Shown here one piece after another: positions 8,671-17,385 of a DNA stretch of 64,000 nt. Both the position numbers and the translations under genes were made by a program. The notes below the pieces were generated by a model. It worked only from the letters and a program-made list of their open reading frames with translations, made no database searches and was not told the origin of the DNA. The stretch is from Salarchaeum japonicum (GTDB taxonomy: Archaea; Halobacteriota; Halobacteria; Halobacteriales; Halobacteriaceae): assembly GCF_020614395.1 (NCBI RefSeq), contig NZ_CP085324.1:501564-565563 (forward strand), given 5' to 3'. Each line of letters starts with the position of its first letter. Position 1 is the first letter of the stretch.

Positions 8671-8782
8671 GAACCAGTAATTATTACCGACTCACAAAAT
8701 TATTTATAGATGAAATTCAGTTCTCATTCAAACCGACAGACGACGATGGGATACGCCGGACGATGCGCCCTATGTATTGGAA
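8665..8782. repeat. Border direct repeat, copy 1
   Basis: A stretch of about 118 bases beginning GCACTCGAACCAGTAATTAT and ending CCTATGTATTGGAA. It matches the sequence at 8858-8976 at most positions, offset 193 bases. On the minus strand both copies keep an aligned 20-codon frame without indels that ends in Arg-Phe-Glu-stop, followed by an AT-rich TATA-like segment. It overlaps the last six bases of the candidate attachment site. It could be the eroded end of a duplicated gene or of a small mobile element. This and the second copy account for most of the gene-free stretch 8608-9101. Confidence 0.7.
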
Positions 8783-8857
8783 CCCGTTTCGACTGAAGGC
8801 AGCAATCCACACTACCCAAACAAAGTAAACTGCTTTGCACGCTTTTTGGACGAACAC

Positions 8858-8976
8858 GCACTCGAACCAGTAACTATTACCGGCTTACGAAAGATTTTAT
8901 AGAAGAAAATTCGATTCTCACTCAAATCGATAGACTGCGAAGGGATGTCCTCTCAGATGCGCCCTATGTTGTGGAA
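8858..8976. repeat. Border direct repeat, copy 2
   Basis: Second copy of the roughly 118-base repeat (GCACTCGAACCAGTAACTAT to CCTATGTTGTGGAA). The outer 15 bases and the CAGATGCGCCCTATGT core are nearly unchanged, while the middle has diverged. The minus-strand frame is preserved here too (HRAH...RFE-stop). Confidence 0.7.
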
Positions 8977-9101
8977 TTCCTCTCCAGCTCTCGGGAGTGT
9001 TGCACGCTACCGAAAAGTAGAGCCACAGTTTGCTGGAATCGTCATTCATCCGTAGAATAATAATACCGTGGTGGTTTTGTCCAGTCGACAAGAGTGAATA
9101 T

Positions 9102-10331
9102 ATGTCTCTCAGGCCCATACAACAGGTGGAAGACGATTATTTCGATAATTTAGGTGTTGTCGCTCGGGATAATCCAGAAGATATCATCGAATTTCTCGAA
9201 GATATTTACGAACACGTGGAGCAAGGTGCGCTGCAAGAGGGTGGATACGAATACGAAAATTATCTCACTAGATTTGCTAGCGATACGTTCTGGGATACTA
9301 TAGACGACCTGCTAAGCGCAGATTCTATTGAAACGGACGCTGACACGGATGACATCAGATTCGGGCTGTTCGTCTTGATGATAAAGCGTGCAATACACCC
9401 AGACCCTTCCGACTTCAACACGCTCTCTGGGCTAGATGAAGATTATCGGGACTTAGTTCCAGACAGACCCACGAAGCCGTATTTCCGCTCACTACTGTAT
9501 CGCTACGGGTATGAGCGTGGACATCGGCAGACAGGGATTCAGTTAGCGTATGAAGCGGTAGATGCGCAAATAGAGAATCCATCTATTTACGATAATTTCG
9601 CAGCTCAGGTAGTCGAAGTTGACGACCAATTTGGCATCGAATCCATCGATTTGGACATAGGCGATAGTGATGTTAGCGAACTCGCACTAGAGTACGCCGA
9701 GAAAGCTGTTCGGCAGGATTCTACCGAAGCCGAATACTATGCGACACTGGGGCGGGTGTATTCTCTTCGTGGCGAGTTGGACGAAGCTGAGCGGAATGTT
9801 CAACGAGCTATCGAACTCCGACTAGATGAAGAAACACAAAGACGACCTAATACGGCCTCCTTTAGGAGTATCCTGAGAACAATCAAGTCGAAAAGGAAGA
9901 TACAGAAGATAGAATCTCAATACGAGAAGGCCCAAGACCAACTTGAGGAAATCTCAGAGAAGCACGACTCTCTCGAAGAGCAATACGAATCTCTGGATGA
10001 GAAATACAATAGTATAGAATCTAAACTTGAGGATGCGGTAGAAAAATATCGCACTCAGACGTTACAGTTCATTGGATTCTTTACAGCCCTTCTCGCTGTC
10101 GTAGTGACCTCTGTCCAAGTTACAGAAATCACGAGCTCAGTTTCCGAAGCGAGGTCGCTCATTATCACACTAATCGGTGGTATACTCGTTTCATTTGGCG
10201 GTTTCAGTCTTATGCTGCCTGATAAGGAAAGTGGATACTCGAAACCGCTTCGGATTGGAGGTCTAATACTAATTGGGACTCTCCTCTTATTGGCCTCTAT
10301 CGTAGATGTTCCGTACCTCAGTGGAATTTGA
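9102..10331 (+). CDS. TPR and coiled-coil protein with C-terminal membrane anchor
   Basis: A 409-residue protein. Residues about 1-190 are helical and acidic; around 200-265 there is a TPR pair (ALEYAEKAVRQDSTEAEYYA, LGRVYSLRGELDEAERNVQR). Residues 270-335 form a coiled coil (heptads in QYEKAQDQLEEISEKHDSLE), and the last 80 residues contain three transmembrane helices (FIGFFTALLAVVVTSVQ; IITLIGGILVSFGGFSLML; LILIGTLLLLASIVDV). The layout is that of a membrane-tethered sensor or scaffold seen in defence islands, but no enzymatic domain is visible. ATG at MSLRPIQQ is chosen because the extension upstream is Trp/Ile-rich and lies within promoter-like sequence. Confidence 0.75.
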   Translation: MSLRPIQQVEDDYFDNLGVVARDNPEDIIEFLEDIYEHVEQGALQEGGYEYENYLTRFASDTFWDTIDDLLSADSIETDADTDDIRFGLFVLMIKRAIHPDPSDFNTLSGLDEDYRDLVPDRPTKPYFRSLLYRYGYERGHRQTGIQLAYEAVDAQIENPSIYDNFAAQVVEVDDQFGIESIDLDIGDSDVSELALEYAEKAVRQDSTEAEYYATLGRVYSLRGELDEAERNVQRAIELRLDEETQRRPNTASFRSILRTIKSKRKIQKIESQYEKAQDQLEEISEKHDSLEEQYESLDEKYNSIESKLEDAVEKYRTQTLQFIGFFTALLAVVVTSVQVTEITSSVSEARSLIITLIGGILVSFGGFSLMLPDKESGYSKPLRIGGLILIGTLLLLASIVDVPYLSGI

Positions 10332-10345
10332 CAGGTTACATAACG

Positions 10346-11065
10346 CTATGATATACTCAGTTTCTTTGCCTTCTCAGGCGCGTCTCGCAATTGTTCAAAA
10401 TGCTCCTCGTTCCTGATATTCTGTGCTAAGGTGAGTAATTCTCTCCCTCTCAGTTCAAGCCACGTTGTCCCAAGGCGACTCCGCTCTTCCTCAGTCGCCG
10501 GCATCCAGTAACAATCTCCGATGAATTTCTTGCTACCCTTGGACGCAAACGCGAATGCAGTAGTTTCCTCCGGCACCGAGGCTAACGCGTCCTGAGCAGC
10601 AATCAGATACTTGGTCCCCAATGCGATGAAGACCAAGTCGTAGCCTTTGGCAAGGATTTGCCGGAGGTCTTGAGGGATATTCTTCTCTCGACTGACGGCG
10701 TCTATCAACTCGTTGTTGGTCATCTCACCTACGTCAAATCCGAATCCCTCCGCTCGTTCTCGAACCTGCTCAATCTCGTTAAATGTGCGCTCGTAGGAGG
10801 GAATCTCTGTACTGGAGGAGGGCACTCCAAATCCGGCGGAGATGATACACCAATCAACGTTGGCGACCTCCGAAAGCCGCTCTACGGCAGACTGGGTATG
10901 TCCGTGTTCCCTCCCCGTGTACATCTCAGCCGCCGGAGCCACAGACTCGGGGAACTCCTCAACCAATACCTCCCTTGACTTCTCGTCGACCCGTCTACAG
11001 TCAGCTACTGCCTCGTATCGCTTGCTTCCAGAGCAAGGTGACACGACGAGGACGTCCAGTTCCAT
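10346..11065 (-). CDS. DUF6884/YaaA-like protein
   Basis: A 239-residue soluble protein. The N-terminus LDVLVVSPCSGSKRYEAV carries the Pro-Cys-Ser-x-x-K motif, followed by APAAEMYTGREHGH and IISAGFGVPSSSTEIPSYER. This trio (CSxSK, MYTG, SAGxG...PSYERTF) is the pattern of DUF6884 and related YaaA-like proteins, which are linked to DNA/tRNA base-modification enzymes or stress. Catalytic activity is not established. An ATG 54 bases upstream would add 18 residues. It is divergently transcribed from the membrane-protein gene at 11138; the two share a roughly 70-base promoter region. Confidence 0.6.
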   Translation of the reverse strand: MELDVLVVSPCSGSKRYEAVADCRRVDEKSREVLVEEFPESVAPAAEMYTGREHGHTQSAVERLSEVANVDWCIISAGFGVPSSSTEIPSYERTFNEIEQVRERAEGFGFDVGEMTNNELIDAVSREKNIPQDLRQILAKGYDLVFIALGTKYLIAAQDALASVPEETTAFAFASKGSKKFIGDCYWMPATEEERSRLGTTWLELRGRELLTLAQNIRNEEHFEQLRDAPEKAKKLSIS

Positions 11066-11137
11066 GATTTCAGTTGCTACCGGGTGAATCGTACATCCTA
11101 CGGTTTCTTGAAGATTCACCGGAACATTCAGCTAAGC

Positions 11138-12802
11138 ATGGACTTTCGCGCTCTCCCTGATTTCCCGCGATTCAATCTCGGGGTGAGTCTCCTTATTGGA
11201 CTACTTTCATCCGGTCTCTTGTTGATTCTCCCTGCCGACTCCATCTCATCGTTGTTCCAAGTCTTAGCACTCGCACAGGCATCCCTGTTAGCGATTATCG
11301 TCTCGGTCGGCCTATTGAGTGTCCAAATCGCTGCTAACCAGTTCACTCCCCTAATTGGACGACGCTTCGAAGAAGACGAATTCCTCACGAGTACGATTCT
11401 GCGTTTCGGAGCTTCAATCGCTCTTGCTCTGATTGCTATGCTTCTCATTCCTGAATTGTACCCACTCACGGGGCGACTCCCCTTATTCGGACTTGTTCTG
11501 CTCATCGCTGCCGGAACCGGTGGTGCGACGTTCAGTTTCCTTTCGGTTATTGAGGTCAAGGACGATATGCTCAATTATTTGAACCCTGAATCGATACTCG
11601 ATGATTTGCTTGAGGACGTGTCTTTTGAAGCGTATCGGAGTTTTTCCGAAGAACTGCAAGAGAACGGTCCCACCGCCCGGAGCCCTGTATTAGAGATTTT
11701 CCAGATTGGTCAACGGGCGTTCGAGGACAACGATAATCACACGGCGTTATACGCTATCCACACTTTGGACAAGGCTAGCCAGAAGATACTGACCGAATAC
11801 GGCGAACTCACTGAAGAGGAACGTCGAGATGTTAGTTTCCATCAGCGGGACCTGTTCGACTACTGGAAGCGACTTATTGACTCTGCCGTCGAAAACGGGA
11901 CCGATAAAACACTCTATCAGATTGTCCTCAGTCAAAAGGAGATAGCAACAGTAGCAGCAGAAAATCGATTGTCTAGTGTGGGCGGTGAAGCAGCGAAAAC
12001 ACTCCAGTACCTTTGTGAACAAGCGTATCAGCGGGACAGACTGGATAAAGGCTACTACGCACGATTCAAGCATATCCTCGAAGCCAGCATCAAATACGAC
12101 GTTCCAGGGATTGCCAACTCGACGGTTATCTACATGAAATCGTTTGCCTTCACCATCACTCGAGATTTCGAGCACGAGGGCGAACACCGGAGTTGGGAGG
12201 AAAGCATCGTCGACAACCTATTTGCGTACCTTCGAGACACTTGGTCGAAGGTGTTTGAGGAAAAGAGCGGCCAAATTAAGGACGGAGAGTATCGGGACCT
12301 TCACGACCGGTTTGAGAAAACTATCGGTCATTACGTATCTACCTGCTGGGCGTTCGACCGTCCGTATCCCTCGAATTTAGAATCAGACTTGACCTCTGTA
12401 GCTATCTCGGCAGCAGAAAATGACGAACAGTGGGCCGTCTCGCGCATTACTCGAATGCTCATTGAGCTGTGGGTTATCACCGAGCGCCGAGATAGTCGAC
12501 GAATTAACGGCTTGGCGAGGATAATCGATTCTGGAGGTCGTAAAGGTGTTGAGGATGCATTCGACCATATTCTGTCCTACGAGCACGTAGACCCGGATGA
12601 TATGGGAGAACCGGTAGTTATTGGGGAAGATGACTGGGAAGAGAAAATGGAACAGCAGAGTTCGAAAATGTACGACAATGTAGTCGAGGGCATTGGTCGG
12701 CTGAATTCAGTACCGGACTTCAGAGAGCACGTAGTTGGGCTTAGAGAACAGATGGAAACCCGCTATAACGACTTTTTCGCTGATTCAGATACGCAGAGGT
12801 AG
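11138..12802 (+). CDS. DUF2254-like multi-pass membrane protein
   Basis: A 554-residue protein with four N-terminal membrane helices (LGVSLLIGLLSSGLLLILPA; AQASLLAIIVSVGLLSVQIA; LRFGASIALALIAMLLIPEL; LFGLVLLIAAGTGGATFSFL) and a long helical cytoplasmic part. The QIAANQFTPLIGRRFEED segment between helices 2 and 3 resembles DUF2254 proteins (QxAxxQfsPR). The C-terminal 380 residues are acidic helical repeats without a recognised catalytic motif. Membrane plus long helical domain again fits a sensing or effector role in an accessory island, which is inference. Confidence 0.6.
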   Translation: MDFRALPDFPRFNLGVSLLIGLLSSGLLLILPADSISSLFQVLALAQASLLAIIVSVGLLSVQIAANQFTPLIGRRFEEDEFLTSTILRFGASIALALIAMLLIPELYPLTGRLPLFGLVLLIAAGTGGATFSFLSVIEVKDDMLNYLNPESILDDLLEDVSFEAYRSFSEELQENGPTARSPVLEIFQIGQRAFEDNDNHTALYAIHTLDKASQKILTEYGELTEEERRDVSFHQRDLFDYWKRLIDSAVENGTDKTLYQIVLSQKEIATVAAENRLSSVGGEAAKTLQYLCEQAYQRDRLDKGYYARFKHILEASIKYDVPGIANSTVIYMKSFAFTITRDFEHEGEHRSWEESIVDNLFAYLRDTWSKVFEEKSGQIKDGEYRDLHDRFEKTIGHYVSTCWAFDRPYPSNLESDLTSVAISAAENDEQWAVSRITRMLIELWVITERRDSRRINGLARIIDSGGRKGVEDAFDHILSYEHVDPDDMGEPVVIGEDDWEEKMEQQSSKMYDNVVEGIGRLNSVPDFREHVVGLREQMETRYNDFFADSDTQR

Positions 12803-12864
12803 CCGAAGCGAGATACCAGACTAACCTCTTTGTATCATCGTCCGAGTATCTACGCCTATTCAAT

Positions 12865-13575
12865 ATGGAACGTCAACGCGATATCGACCGATTGTACCAT
12901 CTACTCGAAAAGCTTGAGGAGACTGTCGGCGGGAAACAGAAGCTCAAGGACTGTACCGGCTATATGGACTGGCCCGACCGAGGGGTCTACTTTTTCTTTA
13001 CACCAGACGAACACCGCGACGCCGACGACCAACTCCGAATTACTCGCATCGGGACTCACGCTGTCTCCGAGGGAAGCAGTACCTCGCTCTGGGACCGACT
13101 CAGAACACATCGCGGAGCAAAGCGGGGAACCTACGAAGGCGGCGGGAACCACCGAGGCTCCGTCTTCCGGAAACGAGTCGGTGAGGCATTCGTTGAGCGT
13201 GCTTCCCTGAATGATGAGTATCCCCATTGGGGCAAGGGGTCAAGCGCAAAGCGGGAACGCCGACTTGATGAACTTGAGATGGAGCGGCGAGTAAGCGGCT
13301 ATCTTCGGGACCTGCCGTTCCTCTGGCTCAACGTTGACGACGAACCAAGCGCCGAGAGTCAACGGGCCTACATCGAACGAAACACGATTGCGCTCCTCAG
13401 TAACTACCAGCGAGAGGCCGTTGATGCTCGCGCAGATAATTGGCTGGGAAATCATAGTCGGAGCAAGAAAATCCGCGAATCCGGACTGTGGAATGTGAAC
13501 CACGTCGATGAAGACTACGACCCTGATTTTCTCGACCTCCTCCGCGACCAGATAGAGGAAACTTCGTCAGTCTAA
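12865..13575 (+). CDS. GIY-YIG nuclease-like protein
   Basis: A 236-residue protein with the GIY-YIG hallmarks: RGVYFFFTPDEHRD (GVY), ITRIGTHAVSEGSSTSLWDR (RIG in place of YIG), the catalytic-type Arg in LRTHRG, and a downstream Glu in RAYIERNTIALLSNY that fits the metal ligand. The region between (GNHRGSVFRKRVGEAFVERA) is an insert seen in stand-alone archaeal members. It probably cleaves DNA. It lies 62 bases before the DUF262-HNH gene in the same direction, which suggests a functional pair of nuclease-type proteins. Confidence 0.7.
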   Translation: MERQRDIDRLYHLLEKLEETVGGKQKLKDCTGYMDWPDRGVYFFFTPDEHRDADDQLRITRIGTHAVSEGSSTSLWDRLRTHRGAKRGTYEGGGNHRGSVFRKRVGEAFVERASLNDEYPHWGKGSSAKRERRLDELEMERRVSGYLRDLPFLWLNVDDEPSAESQRAYIERNTIALLSNYQREAVDARADNWLGNHSRSKKIRESGLWNVNHVDEDYDPDFLDLLRDQIEETSSV

Positions 13576-13605
13576 GAATCGACCGCCATCGTAGCGACAG
13601 GACAC

Positions 13606-13615
13606 TATTATAATG
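13606..13615 (+). promoter_or_regulatory. TATA-like box of the DUF262-HNH gene
   Basis: TATTATAATG centred about 27 bases ahead of the ATG at 13638, in otherwise mixed sequence. The spacing fits a leaderless archaeal transcript. Confidence 0.5.
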
Positions 13616-13637
13616 GTAATGTCTGTACAGCAATAGT

Positions 13638-15026
13638 ATGGCAATCTACGTCGATGACCCTCTCAATTCGAATGACGAAGACTGGGACATCAGCAAGTTC
13701 CACAGCGATAGCGAATACTTCGTTAAGCGGCCACCCTACCAGCGAAAGACCGTCTGGGATACCGGAAAGAAGAAGGAACTAATCGATAGCTTCGTTCGCC
13801 AACTCTACGTCCCGCCTGTTGTAATCCGACAAGTTGTCCTCGACGGTAACGACCTCCGTCTCGAAGTCGTCGACGGCCAACAGCGAATCACCGCGATTCA
13901 AGAGTTCTTCGAGGACGAATTCTCACTCCCCGATAGCCCCGAACTCCGTGAACTCAACCCGGAACACGAGATTGCTGGGAAACGATACTCCGAACTTAGC
14001 GAGGACGTCCAGGAGTATATCGACTCTCAGTGTTCGCTCAAAGTCATCAAGCTTCGGGGTATCGACGACCCCGACGACAAGCGCCACCAGGAGTTAGCGA
14101 CGAAGGTATTCTGGCGACTCCAGCAGGGCGAACACCTGACCAACATCGAGAAGAACCACAGTAAGACCTACAGCCCCGTTCGGAACTTCATCGTCCGGAC
14201 AGCCGACGACATCAGCTTCGACCGAGAGAATTACGAAAGCCGCAACGACAACCCAAATCGCCACGAGTTCTTCACGCTTCTCGCTCGGAACAACGACCGA
14301 CTTCAGCAACTCTCACTCCTTGCTCGCTTCATCCTGATTGAGATTGATGAAGGCCCGACGAAGGTCACCGGGAAGGAGGTCACCAAACTATTCGATTGCA
14401 AGCGAGAGGGGTTCACTGTCCACGAGGACTTAGAGGAGTTCAAACAACGCGATGAGATTCAGCGCGTTCAGCGGATGCTCGACCTCCTTACGGAACTGTA
14501 CCGAGATACCGACCTGAAGAACGGGAACGGAGAAATAGAGTTCCTAAACAAGGAGTACTTCATCCTCAGCCTGTATTCGCTCATCCGTGAGTTAGAGTAC
14601 GGCGATTACAACTTCGGGCGAGACAACTACGACGAGGTTCGGGACTTCACCGAGGAGTGGTTCAAGCGGTTCGAAGTTGAGGATACAGACGACAGCGAAA
14701 TGCTCCAATTCAAGGAGGCTCGCCAGCAGAACCGAGGAGCAGTCAACAAGCGACACTACATCCTCGAAAACGCCTTCTGGGAGACAGAGCCCGATATTCA
14801 AGAGACGGACAGCCAACGGGCATTCTCCCGAGCGCAGCGAATTAAGCTCTTCATCGAGAGTGACCGTATCTGCGAGATGTGCGCAGAGGAAGGGAAAACC
14901 GAAGAGGAGGCAAAAGTGTCTTGGAGTAATTGGGACGCCGACCACATCGAGGAACACTCACAGGGCGGCCAGACTGTTCTCGAAAACGCACGGGTCCTCT
15001 GTCCCCATCATAATCGGAGCCGATAG
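13638..15026 (+). CDS. DUF262 (ParB/Srx-like) protein with C-terminal HNH nuclease
   Basis: A 462-residue protein. The DUF262 domain shows YFVKRPPYQRKTVWDTGKKK (residues about 28-47) and the signature VVDGQQRITAIQEFF. The C-terminus is an HNH nuclease: CEMCAEEGKTEEEA, DADHIEEHSQGG and ARVLCPHHN provide the Cys pairs, the Asp-His and the terminal His-Asn. This architecture is found in GmrSD-like and other modification-dependent or NTP-dependent restriction proteins. Target and trigger are not visible. It follows the GIY-YIG gene and is 55 bases from the next small regulator. Confidence 0.85.
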   Translation: MAIYVDDPLNSNDEDWDISKFHSDSEYFVKRPPYQRKTVWDTGKKKELIDSFVRQLYVPPVVIRQVVLDGNDLRLEVVDGQQRITAIQEFFEDEFSLPDSPELRELNPEHEIAGKRYSELSEDVQEYIDSQCSLKVIKLRGIDDPDDKRHQELATKVFWRLQQGEHLTNIEKNHSKTYSPVRNFIVRTADDISFDRENYESRNDNPNRHEFFTLLARNNDRLQQLSLLARFILIEIDEGPTKVTGKEVTKLFDCKREGFTVHEDLEEFKQRDEIQRVQRMLDLLTELYRDTDLKNGNGEIEFLNKEYFILSLYSLIRELEYGDYNFGRDNYDEVRDFTEEWFKRFEVEDTDDSEMLQFKEARQQNRGAVNKRHYILENAFWETEPDIQETDSQRAFSRAQRIKLFIESDRICEMCAEEGKTEEEAKVSWSNWDADHIEEHSQGGQTVLENARVLCPHHNRSR

Positions 15027-15081
15027 CGTCCTGCAGTATCATTAACATCCTGACAGCTATCTGGTTAAATGGCGATTCTCG

Positions 15082-15285
15082 ATGACTGATGCACCATTAG
15101 CGCCCCGTCGACCGATGGACGACAACAAAGGATTAGGCGAGGGGATGACCAGCGTCGACATCTACTGTCACCGCCAGCACAAAGGTCAATGGCAGCAAGA
15201 AGCCGAAGAACAAGGAATCAGCCTGAGTCGGTATCTGGTCGAACTCGTCCAGGAAGCTCGCTGGCAGCGCCATAACGACGACTGA
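15082..15285 (+). CDS. Small DNA-binding-like protein, paralogue of the next gene
   Basis: A 67-residue protein whose core (DIYCHRQHKGQWQQEAEEQG, then SLSRYLVELVQEARWQR) aligns with residues 28-70 of the next gene. The short strand plus two helices resembles a ribbon-helix-helix unit as used by integrase-linked regulators in haloarchaea. Probably a repressor or recombination accessory factor; that is inference. Confidence 0.6.
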   Translation: MTDAPLAPRRPMDDNKGLGEGMTSVDIYCHRQHKGQWQQEAEEQGISLSRYLVELVQEARWQRHNDD

Positions 15286-15393
15286 AACGAACCATTCCGA
15301 AAGTCTGTTTTCCCCCGAAATCGGGACATAGAACGCGTTTCTACCGGTAATCTCATTAACCTAACAGACAAATGATTATTTGGCGATTTTCGT

Positions 15394-15903
15394 ATGACAG
15401 AAGCATCTCTAGCCAGCTCTGACGACGAACAGAGCTTCCAAACACTCCACGAAAACACGACGAGAGCCGAACTCTTCCCCGCGAAACAGCACAAAGAAGA
15501 ATGGTGGGAAGAGGCCGAACACGAAGGGTCCAGCCTCAGTGGGTACCTCTACGACCTGATTCAGGAAGCCAGGATGTACCGAGATAGCGGCGCACCCTTC
15601 ATCCAAACGCAAGACCAGACGGTCAAGCAACTCCAGAACAAAATCGACGACCTCCAAGCTCAACTCGAACAAGCCCAACAAGGGGGAGGCGGTCGAACTC
15701 ACCTCAGTATCGATGACCTCGTAACCCGAATTCTGAACGAGCAGTATCAATCGCTAGACGAACTCATCGAACGAATCTCTGCCAGCGACGATGTAGCCAA
15801 TCATCTGCAAGGGCAAATCGAGAATCGACTGTACTCTCTGGCAGAGAACGGGCAAGTAGAATATCAACGCGGTCACGGATGGCGGCTCAAGGAGGAGAAC
15901 TAG
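15394..15903 (+). CDS. RHH-like, coiled-coil, winged-helix regulator upstream of integrase
   Basis: A 169-residue protein: N-terminal ELFPAKQHKEEWWEEAEHEG, SSLSGYLYDLIQEARMYRD (RHH-like), a coiled coil around residues 72-95 (VKQLQNKIDDLQAQLEQAQQ), and a C-terminal winged-helix-like segment (IENRLYSLAENGQVEYQRGH). The stop is one base from the integrase start, so the pair is translated from one mRNA. This small-regulator/integrase pairing is common in haloarchaeal integrative elements. Confidence 0.65.
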   Translation: MTEASLASSDDEQSFQTLHENTTRAELFPAKQHKEEWWEEAEHEGSSLSGYLYDLIQEARMYRDSGAPFIQTQDQTVKQLQNKIDDLQAQLEQAQQGGGGRTHLSIDDLVTRILNEQYQSLDELIERISASDDVANHLQGQIENRLYSLAENGQVEYQRGHGWRLKEEN

Positions 15904-15904
15904 C

Positions 15905-16840
15905 ATGGGTGCTGAACCCGGTTCATCGAAAATCTATGAGAATAAGCACGACGAGGTCAACTACTTCATCACCCGGAAGAAGGCAACAGACCGCAGTACG
16001 AGAACACTCAACTCGTACAGCCGGGTTCTCCGTGAGTTCTATCACGACCAATTCCCAGACCTCAATCCCGACGAAATCAAAACAGGACACGTCGAGAATT
16101 ACGTAATCGCCTTAGACGAACGAGGTGTCTCGCAGAACTCGAAAAAGAAGTATCTCGAAGTCCTCTCCAGCTTCTACAATTATATGCTAAAACGGGACGA
16201 GTTCGAGTCTATCACGAGTAACCCCGCTGCGGTCGTGATGGAGGAGATATCTCGAGTTCGCCCTGACCGACCGGACTGTGCGACGTGGGAGAATGCCTGT
16301 AAACTCATCCATGCCATTCCAGACCCACGAGACAAAACTGTAGCCATCATCTTAGCGAAAACGGGAGCCCGTCTCCTCGAAGCTCTCTCAATCGAAGAGG
16401 ACGACGTAGACTTAGAGAAGGGATTCATCCGACTCCGAGAACGCAAAGGCGGAGGTCAGACTGTAGTACCCATTGACGACGAGACAATCTACGCTATCAA
16501 ACGCTATCAGTTCATCAACGTCGATTCCGATTCTCCGTATCTCTTCACGAGCAATCTGGGAGGGCGTCTCAGTAAAGAAAGAATCCGACGAGAAGTAAAA
16601 GCCGCAGCAGACCGCGCTGGCGTCGCCCCCAAGGAAGAACGGCGGTTCGAGAAGAAGTTCACACCTCATACGTTCCGAACGGTATTCACGACCCTGATGC
16701 GCAAGCAGGGGATGAAGCCGTACATTCTGAAATACATCCGTGGTGACGCCAAGACCGAGACGATGGACATCTATACTCGCATCGACCGGGATGATGCGAA
16801 AGAGGAGTACCTGAACTGCATCAAAGAAATCGGGTTGTAG
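15905..16840 (+). CDS. Tyrosine recombinase/integrase
   Basis: A 311-residue phage-type integrase. The N-terminal SAM-like core-binding domain spans residues about 15-100 (RTLNSYSRVLREFYHDQFPD). Catalytic residues are visible: Arg in AKTGARLLEALSIEEDD, Lys in RLRERKGGGQTVVPI, HTFR in KFTPHTFRTVFTTLMRKQG, and the nucleophile Tyr in TETMDIYTRIDRDD. The usual LGH before Tyr is replaced by IRGDA, a variation seen in archaeal Xer-like enzymes. It should catalyse insertion and excision of the surrounding element; the 13-base border repeats are candidate sites, although the gene lies well inside the island. Confidence 0.9.
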   Translation: MGAEPGSSKIYENKHDEVNYFITRKKATDRSTRTLNSYSRVLREFYHDQFPDLNPDEIKTGHVENYVIALDERGVSQNSKKKYLEVLSSFYNYMLKRDEFESITSNPAAVVMEEISRVRPDRPDCATWENACKLIHAIPDPRDKTVAIILAKTGARLLEALSIEEDDVDLEKGFIRLRERKGGGQTVVPIDDETIYAIKRYQFINVDSDSPYLFTSNLGGRLSKERIRREVKAAADRAGVAPKEERRFEKKFTPHTFRTVFTTLMRKQGMKPYILKYIRGDAKTETMDIYTRIDRDDAKEEYLNCIKEIGL

Positions 16841-16851
16841 AAGGGAGAAGA

Positions 16852-17166
16852 ATGGTCGAAGTCATCATCTACAGAAAGCCGTGGGAGGACCCTGAGGAGG
16901 TCGCCCGAGTCACCATTGAGGGTGAGGTAAAAGGCGAGACGCCAACGGCTGAGTCTCTACGAGGCCGGATTCAGGATGAACGTGACCCAATCATCAGCGA
17001 GTACACGGATGGCCGCGAACTCCTCCGCTACATTGCTTCGTCGTACTCGAATGGCTATGTCATGGCGAACTACGATAGCGATGAGTCCCGGCGAGTCGTT
17101 GAGGGCCTGAGCGAAGGAGCATACCGCGACTGGGTTCAAGACTCCGGGCTCGACACCCGACTCTGA
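16852..17166 (+). CDS. Hypothetical protein downstream of integrase
   Basis: A 104-residue acidic protein (MVEVIIYRKPWEDPEEVARV...). It begins 11 bases after the integrase and is probably cotranscribed. The pattern of two strands and three helices suggests one small alpha/beta domain, with no Cys or catalytic motif. Not recognised. Confidence 0.6.
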   Translation: MVEVIIYRKPWEDPEEVARVTIEGEVKGETPTAESLRGRIQDERDPIISEYTDGRELLRYIASSYSNGYVMANYDSDESRRVVEGLSEGAYRDWVQDSGLDTRL

Positions 17167-17171
17167 ATCTC

Positions 17172-17288
17172 TCAGACTGTACGCTGGTGGTAATCCCTCA
17201 ACAGCTCACACATTTCTGAGCGAATCGAATAGATTGGCTCATAACTTTCACCGAATGATTCTGCGAGCCCATTGGTTACGTTGAGTTC
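17172..17288 (-). pseudogene. Possible remnant of a protein-coding gene
   Basis: On the minus strand a frame without a normal start reads ELNVTNGLAESFGESYEPIY and continues to CELLRDYHQRTV before its stop. The composition is protein-like, but upstream there is an in-frame stop, so only a C-terminal fragment remains. It may be chance; nothing supports function. Confidence 0.25.
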
Positions 17289-17385
17289 CTATCTTCACCA
17301 GCCGTCTCAAACAAAGGGAGGGCGAAGATTCTCGAAGTATCTTGGAGAATCTTTAAGCATCTCTACTACATGGCATACAACGACG

